DNA of 64,000 bases. It comes from Halobacteria archaeon HArc-gm2. Its GTDB lineage: Archaea > Halobacteriota > Halobacteria > Halobacteriales > Haloarculaceae. Positions 62,110 to 64,000 of the stretch are shown one piece after another (the first letter of the stretch is position 1; every line of letters starts with the position of its first letter). The position numbers were made by a program, and so were the translations under genes. Location: assembly GCA_025517465.1 (NCBI GenBank), contig JAOPKE010000008.1, positions 62,001 through 126,000 on the forward strand. The letters are read 5' to 3'. Below the pieces are notes generated by a model that did not search any database, was not told where the DNA came from, and saw nothing but the letters and a program-made list of their open reading frames with translations.

Positions 62110-62122
62110 TGTGTGGCTCACA
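62110..62122 (-). promoter_or_regulatory. Dyad at the DoxX copy 2 start
   Basis: TGTG-TGGCT-CACA lies one base upstream of the ATG at 62,108, about where transcription would begin given a TATA-like TTTATACC at 62,146-62,153. A nearly identical sequence, TGTG-TAGCT-CACA, lies at 61,141-61,153 on the far side of this operon. Confidence 0.45.
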
Positions 62123-62446
62123 TGTACGACTCCACCCTCATAGCAGGTATAAACGGGAGAGGGTTCCCGATAGCTGAAAATCCGGGTAGATGGGTTAAGT
62201 GTGGACTTCTTCACTGGGGGTGTAGGCCACAGACGACCATCGCTTGACAGCTGGCCTACCTCTGGCGGTTTTCCTGTCGGTAGCCAGATATCACGAGGTG
62301 ACGCTCTTCCCGGGGCGTGAGAACGACGCTCATGCTTGAAGGTGTGTCCAGGAGAAGTCGCTAGTAGATGCAGCGGTCGTATCACTGGGCCCGGGCGTCC
62401 CGGTCTCCGGGCCACAAACCAGGCGTTCCACGCACGAGCCGACACC
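62123..62446. other. Intergenic region between DoxX operon and small membrane protein
   Basis: About 320 bases with the divergent promoters of the two flanking genes. The TATA-like TTTATACC (minus, 62,146-62,153) serves the DoxX operon. I see no gene inside. Confidence 0.35.
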
Positions 62447-62749
62447 ATGACACTTCACGCCACACTCACCCCACTGATCGCCGTCGTGACGACCGTCGCG
62501 GTCGTCATCGGCGCGACGATAACGGTTCTCGCCTTTCGAGCCGCAGATAGACACACGTCCCGGGCGCTCCGGCTGTTCAGCTACGGGTTCGGCGCCATCA
62601 CCCTCGGGCTGCTCGTCGGTGGCGTCGGCGGCCTCGTGGTCGGTCTGGACGTCGAGCGAACCCTGCTGATCCAGGGCGCGCTGGTCGCCCCCGGATTCGT
62701 GCTGTTGCTCCGGTCGCTGTACAGCATCCCGCGGTCCGTCAGCGCGTAG
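62447..62749 (+). CDS. Small two/three-helix membrane protein (haloarchaeal DUF7521-like)
   Basis: A 100-residue protein with three helices (about 6-28, 42-65 and 72-90), a short basic cytosolic loop (FRAADRHTSRALRLFSYGFG) and little else. It resembles a small family of haloarchaeal membrane proteins often found next to transcription regulators; none is seen here. The ATG at 62,447 is chosen because the upstream open extension is not hydrophobic. Confidence 0.65.
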   Translation: MTLHATLTPLIAVVTTVAVVIGATITVLAFRAADRHTSRALRLFSYGFGAITLGLLVGGVGGLVVGLDVERTLLIQGALVAPGFVLLLRSLYSIPRSVSA

Positions 62750-62860
62750 TCGAGCACGGCCGCGAAAGTGGAAAAGGAACGGAGCGGAAAGGGGCGCGGA
62801 AACGGGAACGGAGCGGAAACGAGTGCAAACCGCCGGTTCTCAGGTCACCTCCCGGGTTCG

Positions 62861-63616
62861 TCACTCACTCCCGTCGAGAAACGCGGAAATTCGTCGCGCG
62901 GAGTCCGCCAGGAGCGGGACGTCGTCGGTGAACACCTCGACGGCGACCGTCCCGTCGAAGCCGGCGAGGTGTTCGGTGACGAGGTCGTACTCGATTTCGC
63001 CCGCGCCGAGCGGGAGGTGGGTGTCGCCGCGCCCGCGGGCGTCGTGGACGTGGAGGTGGGAGACGAGGTCGGCGTACTCGCCGAGGAACCTGTCGACGCC
63101 GTCGTCGCCGTCCTCCATGTAGGCGTGGCCGACGTCGAAGCAGACGGCCGTCCCCGTCTCCTGCGCGATGTCACCGAGGACGGAGAGCTGTACCCCGCGG
63201 GCCTGGTGGCCGACGTTCTCGACGACGACCTCGACGCCGGCGTCCGCGCCGGCGGCGGCGATGGCCGAGAGCTGGTCGGCGAACACCGGGCGCTGGTCGG
63301 TGTCGTGCGGGTTCCGCATCGTCGCGTGGAGGACGGCCTTTCTCGCCCCGAGCGAGCCCGCCCACTCGAGCAGTTCCGACTGGTAGTCGACGATGGCGTC
63401 GTCGATCTGTGGAATCGCCGTCGCGACGACCTGGTCGAACGGGAGGTGGACACAGAGGTCAGCGTCGACGGCCGCCAGTGCCTCGCGGATCCGTGCCTCG
63501 TCCGTCTCGGCCGGAACGAGCGCCGACTCCCCGACCGAGAGTTCGACGAACGAAAAGCCGCCGCCGGTCGCTTCCAGCCGTTCGATCGAGTCTCCTACCG
63601 TGAGTCCGACGTCCAT
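62861..63616 (-). CDS. TIM-barrel sugar-phosphate isomerase/epimerase-like protein
   Basis: A 251-residue protein of the AP-endonuclease-2/xylose-isomerase-like fold. It has the start VGLTVGDSIERLE, a metal-binding histidine in LCVHLPFDQ, HATMRNPHD, the glutamate in GVEVVVENVGHQARG, the D-V-G-H motif in AVCFDVGHAYMEDGDD, the histidine pair in SHLHVHDARGRGD, and VAVEVF near the end. Members isomerise or epimerise sugars, or act as endonuclease IV; residues fit a metal-dependent epimerase but the substrate is unknown. Confidence 0.8.
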   Translation of the reverse strand: MDVGLTVGDSIERLEATGGGFSFVELSVGESALVPAETDEARIREALAAVDADLCVHLPFDQVVATAIPQIDDAIVDYQSELLEWAGSLGARKAVLHATMRNPHDTDQRPVFADQLSAIAAAGADAGVEVVVENVGHQARGVQLSVLGDIAQETGTAVCFDVGHAYMEDGDDGVDRFLGEYADLVSHLHVHDARGRGDTHLPLGAGEIEYDLVTEHLAGFDGTVAVEVFTDDVPLLADSARRISAFLDGSE

Positions 63617-63712
63617 GGGATCACGATAGTCCCGACGGGCCTTATGTGGTCGCCAGGGCGACGAACCCGGCCAGGGTCGCCGCCAGCGAACTGGGCGGCG
63701 GCCCTGGTCGGG

Positions 63713-64000
63713 TTAGCCCTCCTCGTCGGCCCGAACGGTGAGTACCGGAACGTCGGCAGCCCTGACGACCTTCTCGGTGACACTCCCCAGCAGGTACCGG
63801 TCCAGGCCCCGCCGTCCGTGCGTTCCCATGACGATCACGTCCGCGGCGGCCTCGTCCGCGTAGTCGAGGATCTCCCGGTACGGTTCGCCGCTCCGAATCG
63901 TCGTCGTGACGTCGACGCCGCGGTCGCGAACCCGGTCGGCCGACTCCTCGACGGTCGTCTCACCGGTCGTCCGGAGGGCGTCGACGGTCGTCGCTTCCGC
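63713..64000 (-). CDS. Universal stress protein, partial (5' end beyond the window)
   Basis: The C-terminal 95 residues are visible; the N-terminal part lies beyond base 64,000. The nucleotide-binding loop is GTHGRRGLDRYLLGSVTEKV, followed by the last strand PVLTVRADEEG. This is the classical UspA ending, without the extra domain seen in the other universal stress protein of this window. Confidence 0.85.
   Translation of the reverse strand, partial: AEATTVDALRTTGETTVEESADRVRDRGVDVTTTIRSGEPYREILDYADEAAADVIVMGTHGRRGLDRYLLGSVTEKVVRAADVPVLTVRADEEG

Noticed and set aside
1-64000. tRNA, rRNA, riboswitch or insertion-sequence candidates
   Set aside because: I read both strands for cloverleaf-type stretches, terminal inverted repeats with transposase, and conserved riboswitch cores and found none I could support by eye; a dedicated search could still find one.

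Overview
The window reads as chromosomal DNA of a halophilic archaeon (class Halobacteria). Proteins are rich in Asp/Glu and poor in Lys, secreted proteins carry Tat rather than Sec signals (UrtA, the serine hydrolase), many starts are ATG or GTG placed about 25-45 bases after a TATA-like box, and several families are haloarchaeal in style. A Haloarcula-like relative is a guess from gene content only. I saw no rRNA, tRNA, CRISPR array or intact insertion sequence.

Bases 1 to about 17,800 form a surface-glycan island. It is visibly lower in G+C than the rest, especially 2,700-6,400 (about 38-43% in lines I counted, against about 65% just beyond). It holds a flippase, a pyruvyl-transferase-like protein, glycosyltransferases of the GT2 and GT4 types, and a tight minus-strand operon: GT2, WecB-type 2-epimerase, WecC-type dehydrogenase, GT4, heparinase II/III-like protein, then a fused dehydrogenase. 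The WecB/WecC pair predicts UDP-ManNAcA as a building block. Bases 17,800-20,000 are a patchwork: a 46-residue zinc-ribbon gene with a promoter dyad, remnants of broken genes, and a PIN-domain toxin/antitoxin-like pair.

Bases 20,000-42,500 are mixed housekeeping and accessory genes: serine hydrolase, CPBP protease, an orphan E2-type acyltransferase, a second 46-residue zinc ribbon, a flavodoxin of the HemG type, a DoxX protein, a metal-permease operon with YHS domains, aconitase, a universal stress protein, a CopB-type copper ATPase, an ion channel, an SGNH hydrolase and a three-gene ABC exporter.

Bases 42,573-58,677 are a complete urea/nickel island: urea ABC transporter urtABCDE (minus), NikR (minus), nickel ECF-type transporter cbiMNQO (plus), then urease ureB-ureC-ureB-ureC-ureA-ureG-ureD-ureE-ureF (plus). 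The logic is urea uptake, nickel uptake under NikR control, urease structural subunits and nickel-loading chaperones. Two features stand out: a tandem pair of divergent ureBC sets sharing one ureA, and a perfect dyad spanning 28 bases with NikR-operator geometry in the nikR-cbiM divergent promoter.

Bases 58,800-64,000 hold a superoxide dismutase, a NAD synthetase-like protein whose pyrophosphate loop is altered, a DoxX operon flanked by two copies of a near-identical 13-base dyad, a small membrane protein, a TIM-barrel epimerase-like protein and a universal stress protein cut by the window edge.
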